Assembly (NCBI GenBank): GCA_003956705.1 | Contig: QZCP01000034.1 | Span: 79,668-143,667 of the forward strand | Origin: Brevipalpus yothersi | Lineage: Eukaryota > Arthropoda > Arachnida > Trombidiformes > Tenuipalpidae | Direction: 5' to 3' | Length of the DNA stretch: 64,000 bases | Program-made: the position numbers and the translations under genes | In this document: one piece after another, positions 49,401 through 59,341 of the stretch | How positions within the stretch are numbered: the first letter of the stretch is position 1 | Layout: every line of letters starts with the position of its first letter | Notes under the pieces: generated by a model | The model's input: the letters and a program-made list of their open reading frames with translations, nothing else | What the model was told of the DNA's origin: nothing | The model's database searches: none

Positions 49401-49414
49401 CCATGTTTTCCTGA
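30508..49414 (+). CDS. Skeletor: Skeletor (DM13-DM13-DOMON-cupredoxin-like protein)
   Basis: Nine coding exons join in phase: 30,508-30,562; 42,195-42,411; 43,949-44,483; 45,223-45,322; 45,361-45,533; 45,717-45,843; 46,335-47,692; 47,954-48,018; 48,082-49,414 (1,320 codons plus stop). Exon 1 encodes a signal peptide (METQRRITILLFLLPLFNG). Then come two DM13 domains (about 22-140 and 145-262), a DOMON domain (272-455, with GADAVVAWYDSNGRG), a Ser-rich linker, a plastocyanin/cupredoxin-like domain (about 510-695, with GPTGGKKGYEAITG), and a long Thr/Ser-rich region ending in a hydrophobic stretch that might be a GPI signal. Fly Skeletor was described as a spindle-matrix protein; the domain set and the related Knickkopf point to an extracellular or cuticle role. 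Exon 1 is assigned from signal peptide, donor and phase only; the other exons are very clear. Confidence 0.9.
31455..32179. repeat. Direct repeat, copy 1 (about 0.7 kb)
   Basis: From ATTGAATTGGACAGCGCG to GGTAAGTCAGGCGT and slightly beyond, this stretch recurs at 34,743-35,477 in the same orientation, with substitutions and different lengths of its internal CT and GA tracts. Both copies lie in the 11.6-kb first intron of Skeletor. They contain parallel open stretches rich in Arg/Glu, which follow from the GA repeats and are not convincing genes. Confidence 0.9.
34743..35477. repeat. Direct repeat, copy 2 (about 0.7 kb)
   Basis: Second copy of the 31.5-kb repeat. Its CT tract has expanded to about 85 bases, while the GA-rich part after it has shrunk. 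Divergence by substitutions shows that this is not merely one haplotype assembled twice, although that should be tested. Confidence 0.9.
34846..34930. repeat. (TC)n microsatellite, about 85 bp
   Basis: Uninterrupted CT dinucleotide tract inside copy 2 of the direct repeat. The matching tract in copy 1 (31,556-31,582) is much shorter. Confidence 0.97.
36850..36895. repeat. Inverted repeat (13-bp arms, 20-base loop)
   Basis: CTTGTGGATCATC at 36,850-36,862 is the exact reverse complement of GATGATCCACAAG at 36,883-36,895. It could form a small hairpin in the Skeletor intron. No known RNA family is recognised and the stem is short for a microRNA precursor. Confidence 0.85.
39402..39435. repeat. 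Perfect 34-bp palindrome without spacer
   Basis: TATGCAATGAACTGAAA (39,402-39,418) is followed directly by its exact reverse complement (39,419-39,435). It sits in the first Skeletor intron with no visible transposon around it. Confidence 0.95.
41180..41207. repeat. (ATT)n microsatellite
   Basis: About nine ATT units preceded by CAT units, in the long Skeletor intron. Confidence 0.9.
41412..41658. repeat. (TC)n microsatellite containing an assembly gap
   Basis: CT dinucleotides occur at 41,412-41,447 and 41,582-41,658, separated by 134 N (41,448-41,581). The gap is almost certainly more of the same tract that could not be assembled. Its real length is unknown, and it lies in an intron, so no coding sequence is expected to be lost. 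Confidence 0.97.
43435..43491. repeat. (GA)n microsatellite
   Basis: GA tract of about 57 bases in the second Skeletor intron, between coding exons 2 and 3. The opposite strand would read as a pyrimidine run. Confidence 0.95.
43949..44633 (+). CDS. Skeletor: Alternative terminal exon of Skeletor (short isoform)
   Basis: The third coding exon has a good donor (GAA|GTAAGT at 44,484) leading to the DOMON exons, but its frame also stays open for 49 more codons to a stop at 44,633. Unspliced reading gives a secreted 318-residue protein with only the two DM13 domains. Fly Skeletor is known to make short and long products, so intron-retention or alternative polyadenylation here is plausible. No AATAAA is obvious right after the stop. 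Confidence 0.55.
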
Positions 49415-50360
49415 GATCAGATGAAATTATTTTAATACTCTTGATTTTTATAAACTTTCAAAGACTCCTTTTAATCTCATTTTAACACCCATCATCTCAT
49501 TAAAAACTAAATAACAATTCAATTGGAGAACAATCATTAGAGTTTCACTCTTGATATCCGTTGAAATTGATTCCTCATGGTTATTCATAGCAGAATGCAG
49601 GAAAGGTGTCTTTTCCGATATCATTATCGTGGGTTGTCCAGAATTGATCTAGACCTCAAATTGGAAGAGAATTTCCAAGAAAGAAACATCACTCTCATTT
49701 GGACTCTACAGGATGTTGATGAATGAGAGGGGATAATTTCCATCAGCTCGATAATTTTCTCAATTAGGTGTTCTTGAACAATTTCCTGTTTCTATCCATT
49801 GCTTTACGATACCTTAACTACTTCTGATTATATCGGAATGTACAAACATCATGTTAGAAGAAATTGAGCACCCTGTTGTTTAAATTAGCTATACACAATT
49901 GAATCTCATGAACAATGAGCAGCTTAGACCACATTTCTTTTTTCTTATTCATATGTATTTCCATAGAATCTCTTATGAGGCATAACTTATAGAGGAAATA
50001 GCTTACACGAGAATTATAATTTGATAGCTTCCCAGTTACCTCAATACTTTGGCTAACTATTTCGATCATTCATGCAACTGGTGAAATATGTGAATCTGAT
50101 AGCGGCTATCTTGAAAAAGGCAAAATCTTGATGGTGGAGTATTTGACTCACTATCAATTCTAAACATAAGAACTCACACTAGACTGACCAAAAAACAGCT
50201 CTCAAATATTTATTTACATTAACCCGAGAGAGGAGAGATGTACATCTGTATGAATATCTAGAAGAAGGAGTCAGAATGCTTATACAAAATAGAAATAGGA
50301 ATGGAAATTTTTGAAATTCTCTGTCATTCTGTTTCGTTCAAGAAAGATATAGATAGACGT
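49415..50360. other. Intergenic, convergent 3' ends of Skeletor and SRP72
   Basis: No gene seen; it presumably holds both 3' untranslated regions. A minus-strand AATAAA lies at plus 50,209-50,214. Confidence 0.6.
50209..50214 (-). terminator. Putative polyadenylation signal of SRP72
   Basis: AATAAA on the minus strand about 147 bases beyond the SRP72 stop codon. Motif and position only. Confidence 0.45.
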
Positions 50361-52806
50361 TCATTTACGACCTGTTTTCTTTTTCTGCTTTTTCTGAGCC
50401 AATCGCTGAGTTCTCGTGTTGGTTGATGGGCTAACTTGAGGAGCAGCAGGCTTGGATGTAGCCTTGGGATATGATTCCCTGTAATCAAGAGTATATGTCA
50501 ATTGTGATAATCGGTGAGGAAGGCTGTTGTATTGTGATTAAAATATACATACATATCTGTTGCTGTTGATCCTTGGGTTCCTTTACCAATAGATTGAGCT
50601 CCACGCTTGTCTTTCTTTTTCTTGAAAGTTGAACGTTGCCACTTGGGTATCCATCTTTCCGGATTGGGATCAACATCAGGATCATAATTTTTGGGCAGCT
50701 TCTTCTTCTTCTTCTTTTTCTTCTCCTTTGTTTTTTCTTCAACATTAAGAGAAGCGTCAGTTTTGGTGGTTTTCTTCACATATTTAGCACCAAGAGACCA
50801 ATTACTGGCCTCCAGAGCATCAACATCTACTTCAGCGATCTGACTTTCAATTGAAGGAAGCTTTTGCATGACTCTAGGGAAAGTATCATTAGCATGAGAA
50901 GAATGAAAAAAACTCAAATTCACCCATTTTTTAGGGAAAAATTTACTCACTCTTTAGCTTTTGAAGGATCTATCTGGGAATAGGCGGCGATGAGTTGGGC
51001 AAGAACTTGAGGATTATCAGGATTACGCTTTCTAAGTTCCTCGAGCAAAACTATAGCACCTTTACTATCTTTGCTTTGCATCAGTAGCCTTGCGGTCTCT
51101 CGATATAGAAGAATTAATTCTTGACTCTCCGGCTATGAGATCAAATAAGGGTATTAATTAAGACAAAAAAGTCTTCATACCATATTTTGTGAGTATTTTC
51201 ACCTTATTACTTTGATACCAGTTGATTGCTTCCTTTAATACTCGTATGGCTTCAGCTTTGTCTTCGAGTGTTAAATGTAGAGCCACAATGATTGAAACTA
51301 TCGCCAACTTATGAGAATATTTAAGCTCCTTAAGAATACTGAGCGCTTCGCCTGAGTGCCCTTGATTTAGGAGGAGCTGCACCATAATGAGAGGTGCCTC
51401 AAAATTATCAGAATCTTTTTCTTTGTATTTTTTCAGAACTTCGATAGCATCGGATACTTTTTTCTCCTTACACAAGAGAGCAGCTTCTAAAATGAGAGCT
51501 TCTGTTCGTGCGCTGGGAAACTGGCTTTTAAATTGCTGGATTTGCTTGCGACAAGTATCAGTCTGATTAGTGGTCATCAACAGAAGACAATTGTTAAAAA
51601 CTATCATTCTCTTCTGGAATGAACTCAATTTTGGATTGTTGACTTCATTCAGAGCTTGTTTCATCTTCTTACGAGAATCAAAAACATTCTGATCCTTGTT
51701 GATGGTGACGATATTGTTACTAACCACGGCAATCAATGAAGGATCGGGTGACCTAAAAATGAGGAGGAAAAAAATTAGAGACATGAAATATGTTGTAGGA
51801 ACGAGTCAAGCGGAATTCACTAACTTCATTTTGAGTAACTGATTATACATCTTGTGGGCAAGATCCAGTTTGTTTAGTGCCTGATAGGCGAATCCCATTT
51901 GGCCTCTGATGATGGCTAGTTCAGCGTCAATCTCCTCATTGTCACAGCCTTCTTCTTCCAAAGTTTTCTTACACAACTCTTCAGCAGCAGTCAATTTCTT
52001 GAGTGCAGCTTCGTACTTCTTTCTACCTAACTCTATGCACGAATTATTATAACATAATTCATATGTTTTATCACTCAGCTCATCGAGAGATTGAACGAAT
52101 TTGGAGTTCTCAAAACTCAGGCAAGCTACAACAGCAGCCAGGTCAGCTTCTCTCTCATCCTCATACTCATCGTTAGAATTTTTTATAAGATCTAGATACA
52201 GATCGTAACATTCTTTATAGCGCCCAATCCGATAGAGCTGTGAAAAAAAAGATTAATTGTGAGATAAATTTAAATCAAACGAAAGCTAACTTACCGCTTG
52301 ACATTTCAATTCTTTTTCCCTAAAATCTGGTTCAATCGACTTTTTCAGTGTTTCCAAGCAGTCTTCCTCTTTGTTTAATCGATATTCACAGTATGCTTTC
52401 TCGAATATCAAGGTTTCTCTACGAAAAGAGATTCAAAGAATTTCATCAATCAACATTCACAATCAATGTATTACTCAAGTATCACACTTACCTTAGCGCT
52501 TGATTCTTTTTAATTTCTCTAAGACTATCCTCAAAGGCACCGGAATATATTTGACATATAATTTTATACTCAAGAGCTTTGAGATTATCATTTTCAATTT
52601 TCAAAACTACAAAAAGCCAGACAAATAAGAAGAGAAAACAAATCAATAATCAGCCAAAACAATCACACCAATAATATCAACGATAATGATAAACACTAAC
52701 TTTTATTTGCTACTCTTAAAGCTTTATCAAAATCACGACTCTGTTCACATCTTGATAGATCACTAAAAAGTGAATTAATATTCTTATTTGGTGATGTATC
52801 ACCCAT
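50361..52806 (-). CDS. Srp72: Signal recognition particle subunit SRP72
   Basis: Eight exons join in phase: 52,806-52,701; 52,606-52,492; 52,418-52,295; 52,237-51,825; 51,752-51,203; 51,132-50,951; 50,873-50,553; 50,478-50,361 (642 codons plus stop, close to the human length). SRP72 binds SRP68 and 7SL RNA in the cytosolic particle that brings ribosomes making secretory proteins to the ER. The body is a TPR-like helical array (for example CEQSRDFDKALRVANK near the start, and several A/L/Y-spaced repeats to about residue 500). It is followed by the conserved RNA-binding tail with a lysine run and DPNPERWIPKWQRS, then a basic C-terminus ending KKKTGRK. All introns are short (about 60-100 bp) with GT-AG ends. 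Start: first ATG of a frame beginning MGDTSPNKNINSLF. Confidence 0.95.
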
Positions 52807-53703
52807 ACTCGTCCACAATCCAATATCACACTTCAAACACAATTAACCAATTAATCGAGAAATACCATCCTCATCACCCAACAAAAAAACAGCACAATTT
52901 ATTAACCGGTCAAAAGATGTTGATGATTAAGGTGAAGAGCTCAAAAAAAAGATGATCAAGAATGTCCACATCATAAGCTTTAAGCTTGTAAGCTTACAAA
53001 ACATGCTTTTTTGAACTGTTCACTTTTTGCCGCTTTAGCATCACTACGGTGGCTCACTCTGGTGTTGATTGATGTTTGATGAATTGAAAAGTTTTTTTGA
53101 TTGTTTAAAAGTTGACAAGTTTTGTTTGTATTCAGTTTGGAACACAATTTGGTGAACATTGATTTACAAATGTGATCATGTTTAATTGTGGACACAATTT
53201 GTGTGATTAATTTGATGTATTTTAATTGGGATCGATGGTTGATACCGCTAGAGAGCAGTAATAGGATGGAATTAGTTGATTAATCATTTGCTACATAAGC
53301 CGCTTCTAATTGTGTGTGTGTGTGTATATGTTTTTTAAAGTGAATATCAATAGATGACACTGTTGACACTTGATTAGTTGGATTTTTTTTCTCTCATTAT
53401 AATCATCATCATGATGAATTTTTGTATGTTGTATGTTCTTACCTGGTTGGCAATCTCTTGTTAGGGTGATGGTGGTGGTGATGATGATATTGTTGGTGTT
53501 TTAATAAGAAAACTACTACTAGCCTTAAGCCTGATTTTTCATCCATCCATCAACATATACAAACACACACACACACACATACACTCAACTTGCCTGATTA
53601 TTTCTTTACCTGTAAATATTTTCTATATAATGTGGTATAGTAGAAGTATATATAACATATTTTTGCATCATTATCATCATCCTCAATAATCATCATCATT
53701 GAT
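52807..53703. promoter_or_regulatory. Shared upstream region of SRP72 (minus) and the SLK-type kinase (plus)
   Basis: The two genes are divergent with about 0.9 kb between start codons. The region holds (GT)n near 53,311-53,325, (CA)n near 53,565-53,579, and GGT/GAT triplet runs near 53,467-53,490. No specific promoter element is assigned. Regulatory use is inferred from gene orientation only. Confidence 0.45.
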
Positions 53704-53736
53704 ATGTGGAAGCTGGTGAATGTGTTTCATCGATAA
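53704..53736 (+). promoter_or_regulatory. Upstream mini-ORF overlapping the kinase start (TAATG)
   Basis: An ATG at 53,704 begins a ten-codon reading frame (MWKLVNVFHR) whose TAA stop (53,734-53,736) shares its last A with the kinase ATG (53,736-53,738). The mini-ORF start has a weak +4 base (T), while the main start has A at -3 and G at +4. Leaky scanning or termination-reinitiation could therefore tune translation, provided the transcript starts upstream of 53,704. Confidence 0.55.
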
Positions 53737-56700
53737 TGGCTTCATTTCTGGCGAAATTATTTAATCGTGGCTCAGGCCATGATGCAAAGCGTAAAAAAGT
53801 TTGTCATAATATTAAGTTTGATGAGAATCCAGAGGATCACTGGTCTCTAGTCGGTGAACTCGGTGATGGTGCCTTTGGTAAAGTGCATAAAGCTCAACAC
53901 AAGATTAGTGGTAAATTTGCAGCCGCCAAGATTTGTGAAATCAAAGGTGAAGATGATCTGGATGATTTTACCGTTGAGATAGATATTCTCAGTGAATGTC
54001 ATCATGATAATATTATACAGCTGTTTGAAGCATTTTTTTTCCAAGAAAGATTATGGATTTTAATCGAATTTTGTGAGGGTGGAGCAATTGACAGTATTAT
54101 GTTAGATTTGGATAAGCCACTTACGGAACCACAAATACGTTATGTGTGCCATGAAATATGTGAAGGTCTATCGTTTCTACACAAGAAGAAAGTTATTCAT
54201 CGAGATCTGAAAGCTGGTAATGTACTCTTAACACTTGATGGTGGAGTTAAATTGGCAGATTTTGGTGTATCAGCCAAAAATAAGCATACACTTCAAAAAC
54301 GTGACACATTTATTGGTACACCTTATTGGATGGCACCTGAAGTGGTCAAATGTGATGCTTTTCGTGACAATCCCTATGATTACAAAGCAGATGTTTGGAG
54401 TTTGGGAATAACCCTCATCGAATTTGCTCAAATGCAGCCACCCAATCATGAAATGGCTCCGATGAGAGTTTTGCTTAAAATACAAAAATCTGATCCTCCT
54501 AAGCTAGATAGTCCAAGTAAATGGTCCAAAGATTTCAATAATTTTTTACAATGTTGCCTTAACAAAGATCCAGCTTTACGTCATACAGCAGACGAATTAT
54601 TGAAGCATCCTTTTATTTGCAATGCAGTGGATGCAAAACCGATACGTGATTTGATTAGTGAATATACCGCCGAAATTGTTGAAGAAGTACTCACGATTGA
54701 TAATGAAGAGGATGTTTCTGAGGTAATATATTCTTTCATTCTTCTTTTCATCTCTCTCTGTCTCTCTTTCTCTTACTCTTACTCTTTCTCTCTCCATCTT
54801 TTCCTTTACTTTACTTTTTTTTGTTTGATTTGCCTCTCCCAGCTCAGTTCTTTAGTCATTATGTGTAGAATGCTCATTTTATATATCAGAGGAGGTGCAA
54901 ATCAGTTGTGTTGGATAGCGGAGGCGCGTTCATATGAAAACTTTCAAAGCTTGACTTTTCTTCTTTCACACACACACATATATACATATACACACAAGCC
55001 GCCTGTATATCCCACCTCTTCTCTCAGAGGGGCTAGAATCGTTCTCTTATCTTGCTTGACTAGAGTTTGATTCACTATCGACTATGAGAAGCTCTTCTCT
55101 TTTCATCATTTCTCTCTCTCTTTCTCTCAATGATCATACAGTGCGACTAGCACAACTTCCTCGCTATAGCTTCCCTCTCACTCTCGACATGAATCGCTTA
55201 CTCTTCTATTCCAGCATTTTAAAATCATCATTACCATGAAGATGAAGATTAGTCAAGCCTTATAAATGCTACTTTTTTCTATCCTCAGATTTCATCAGGA
55301 AATCAATTGGAAAGTGATGCATCAAGAGGAGATGATACCCTCTCGAGAAAAATTAAGAATATTGATGACAATAATAAAGTGCCAGTTACACCAACTTCAA
55401 CAAACAACGAAAAAACACCGACTTCCGCTGTAATCCCTCCAAAAAATTCTACCCCATCGATTAGTGAAGTTCCTTCACAACCATCTCCAGAAGTTGAAGA
55501 AGAAGTTCCAGAGCATAGCTCTCCACTTCTTTCATCGTCACAATCATTGCCTATAAAAACGCCTTTTAAAGATTTTATTTCTGAAAAATCAAACAATTTA
55601 CAAGATAACGAGAAGACCAACAATTCAGTGCCTTCACCAGAAAAAGTTAAGCATTCAGAAGAAGTTAGAGAAACTTCATCTCGCACCAGTCATAACAAAA
55701 GACCAGCACCAAAACCACCGAACTTGCTTGAGAAAGAAAAATCCTCAATCAAGGAGACTGAAAATGAAGAGCAAGATAGAACATCTAAGACACTTGACAA
55801 TGGCACTGAGATCAAAAGTTTTTGTGATGATGATTTTAAAGTCTCAAAGAGTGAAAGTACAGAATCTCTAGAGCAAGAAATCATCCTTGAGGATGAAGAC
55901 TATGAGGAAAGAGACCAATTTGAAGATAAACCATCTTCTCATCATGAAACCAGTGGGAAACTTTCATCTTCACCTTCATTCAAACTTGAAGATGGTAGTG
56001 TTTGTAGCTCATGTGATGTGAATAGTGCTTCCAAATCTATAGGTGAGGTAACTGTTTCATCTGATCATAGCACCATCATTGAAAATGTTCATACTGATGA
56101 AAGTATCGCTGATACCAGCCATGTATCCATCGTATCTATTGATAACGGTAAAGATATATCCATCAAAACAGCTGAAAAGTTGGAAGATCTGATCGATTTG
56201 ATGCATTCTTTCAACGAAAAAACACCTGATTTGAACGGAATTTCTGCCGGCATCTCTCACGATCAGTCCAGGAACGCTTCTTCAAATGGCTCCAGAGCAG
56301 GTGAACAATTCGTAGGAGTGTCCACTAGTGATGTCATCAAAATCTCAAATGACTACAGTCATATCATTGAAAGCAGTTTGACTGCATCACAAGATCGTGT
56401 ATCTGACCTCATATCATTGAATAGACGAGATGTCAAAAGCGACAGTGACTTTGATCACATATCCGTTAAAACTGTATCATCCGATAGTAGCAATAGTGGT
56501 AAACGAATCAAAGTCAATCTGAACCTTGTACCAGAAGAGACGGAACAAGGAACTGATAGTTCAGAGTCAGAAATCAATCGAAATCGCGACGGGATACCTC
56601 ACTCCGCACACCATGATCAAAATTCAGTTCAAACTAATGGACGAGATTGTACAGACCGTGATAGCCAATCTTTTAAATCTCCATCTCATCATCGAACTTT

Positions 56701-59341
56701 TAAGAAAGAATCGTCCGATACTGGAAGTTTTGCCAGTTTTGCTAGTCTAGCAAGTGAAAGAGAAAGCAAAGATGATAGTTTCATCCCTCCGAGTGATGCC
56801 CCTGTTCAAGTCATCAAAAAGAGAACAGATAAGGTTTGTATTCTCTCTAGCTGTTGTTTTTTGTTCTCATCCCTTTTATTGATAGAGGTCCAAACTTCCT
56901 CTCTATCCTATTTGGTTTACTGGGCAAACTTGAGTTTTATCCTCTATTTTTTCTTGGCAAATAATTTTCTCTATTTACTGTGGTCCTCGACTGATATATA
57001 TTCTCTCTAATCATGATAACCTCTTTTCTAGGAAAATCACCGGCCTAATCATGTTAAAAGATCCAACAATTCAAATGCAACCCAAAAGAAAACCTTAACG
57101 AGAGTGAGAAAATTTGTTATCGATGGAGTCACAGTTACAACCACAACAAGCAAAGTCATTTATGGCGATGAAGATAGGCCTCGAAAGGATGACATTCTCA
57201 GGTATCTTTTATCTTTCTTACTCAGGCATTGTTTCCATACAATGCTTCGTTTGTTGCTCGTAACTTAGGTGATCTATTAAAGTCTTTTTTGACTTTTATG
57301 ATTACCGATAAAATGATTCCACAACGCTCCCTAGACTTAATTGGTGTTTTACTGAGCTTCCTGAATTCCTTCTCTCTGATAGGTACACTTTGTCTGACTC
57401 TTCTGACTAGGAATTCTTCTGAAAACTTTCTCTGTTTACATTCACAAGTTCACCATAACTATACTTTATCATCTGTCCAATTCAGTTATTTGAAGAGCTT
57501 TGACTCATTTTATGATTACATTTTTCCGACGCAACTTCCCGTTGCAAACCAAAATACTCAATATACAGTCATGATTGATTATTTATGAGTGTCAATTCTC
57601 ATTTCGAATCAACATCCGAATAACTGTATTCAGGTAGAATCGTAATTGACTAGCTTCTTGTGCTCACACTCCTATGATAGCTCCTTATCTTTATCATTGA
57701 GGGAATAGTGAAGAATACACTTACTCATCGGAAAGATTTCTATCTCTTGAATCATAGTTTACGTAATAATATTAATGAAGGAAATTATTGTGAGGAATTC
57801 AATTCTAGTTTGGTGAATTTATGGGATGAAAAAACACAACAATCATTCTGAGAAATTTTTCCTACTCTAACAGCAATTGATATTTTCTCCTCCACTGAAA
57901 TTTTTGTCCTTCACTATGCATCAAATAACCGATTTGACTTTCTCCTTCGCAGGAAACAAGAAGTTCACGAGTTAAAGCAACTCCAGAAAATGGAACAGAA
58001 GCAGTTTCAAGACTTAGCAATGAAAGCTCAGCTGGCACGTGAGCAACAGGAAAAGCGTTTTGAGAATGAACTAGCTACACTGCTTCGTAGTTTCGAAGCT
58101 GATCTGGAAACCCTCAATCGAACGCAGAAAGGTCTTGTTGAAAAGGCAGAACAGCATCAGAATTTGAATCTTAAGTATGCCTCCCGAAAAATTCGATTGG
58201 AACAAGACCGGGAGATGAAAATTTTCCGAGAGTCTCTAAAACAAGAGATGAAAATACTGAAAACCGAAATCGACCAATTACCCAAAGACAAACGTAAAGA
58301 TATTTGGCGAGTGAGGAAAGAACAGATGGACCTAGAGCATACAGAAAAAGAGCGAATATTTATGGAAAAATTGAGTCAAACTCATGATCTTGCAATGGGT
58401 AGAATGAAAGAAAGCTTTCTTGAAAAGATAGCTCATCTAGAGAGACAGTTTTTGCAACAGAAGCAGGTATTATTACGTCGAAGGGAAGCTTCCATTTGGG
58501 AGCTAGAAGAACGCCATATTCACGAAAAACATCAACTAGCCGAAAGGCAACTCAAAGACATATTTTTCCTGCAAAGACACCAAATTCTCACCCGCCATGA
58601 AAAAGAGAAAGAACAGCTGAGACGAATGAGCCAAAGACAAGAGGAAGAACTCATGAAAGTTCAAGCCAGAGAACGTAAACAGTTACCTAAACGCATTCGG
58701 TCAGAGATGAAAACTCGAGAGCTGATGTTCCGCGAAAGTCTGAGATTACGGAATGCAAATGTATCCAATGGGGAAGATGAAAGAGAAAGAATAAGAGCAT
58801 TCCAAGAAAGTGAAAAACAGAGATATAAAGCTGAGCAACAAAGGCAAGAAGCTAAGCATCGAAAACAATTAGAAGACCTCAGAGCTGTATCAGAAGCGGC
58901 TATACGAGAGCTGGAACATTCGCAAAATGAAAAGCGAAAAACGTTAACTGAGCATGAAAATGCCAAATTGAAGCAACTCAAAGATGAACAAACCAGTGAA
59001 ATCAGCAACTGGAAAGCAAATCTCAGACCTCGCAAACAGGTAAGTTTGATGGAACAAAAATGGATTGTTATTGAAAAAATACTTATGCTTCGTCTTTCAA
59101 CCTCTCTCCAAAACAGAAATTGGAAGACGAATTCGCAAGACAGAGAGAAGAACAGGAACGATTTTATGGTAACACTGATTATCTCAATGACTATGCGGCT
59201 GAAAATTGTGTTCATGGACATTCCAGCTCTCATCATACAAGTTCAAACAGCTCGCCCGTAAGTTGTCCCGTTGGAAAATTTTTTGATGAATTTTTGTACC
59301 TCGATCTCATACATCTCCAATCGTTCGGTAACTTCTCTTAA
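53736..59341 (+). CDS. Slik: STE20-family kinase, Slik/SLK/LOK type
   Basis: Five exons join in phase: 53,736-54,722; 55,289-56,833; 57,032-57,201; 57,953-59,039; 59,117-59,341 (1,337 codons plus stop). SLK/LOK/Slik kinases phosphorylate ezrin-radixin-moesin proteins at the cell cortex and also act on Polo-type kinases. Kinase domain about 36-310: glycine loop GELGDGAFGKV (40-50), ATP lysine K65, catalytic HRDLKAGN (155-162), DFG (175-177), GTPYWMAPE (194-202). A long acidic Ser-rich linker follows (about 330-840), then the conserved segment TRVRKFVIDGVTVTTTTSKV that precedes the C-terminal coiled coil (PKK-type, about 900-1,290). The start is the first ATG giving MASFLAKLF. The tail after NSSP reads through a possible donor (GTAAGT at 59,258) and overlaps the kinesin gene on the other strand. 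Confidence 0.93.

Noticed and set aside
53706..53735. Ten extra residues before MASFLAKLF in the kinase
   Set aside because: They would need a GTG start. The in-frame ATG at 53,736 has good context and fits the family's short N-terminus.
57202..57952. Open frame of about 119 codons in a kinase intron
   Set aside because: It lies between two exons that join in phase (57,201 to 57,953) and resembles no domain.
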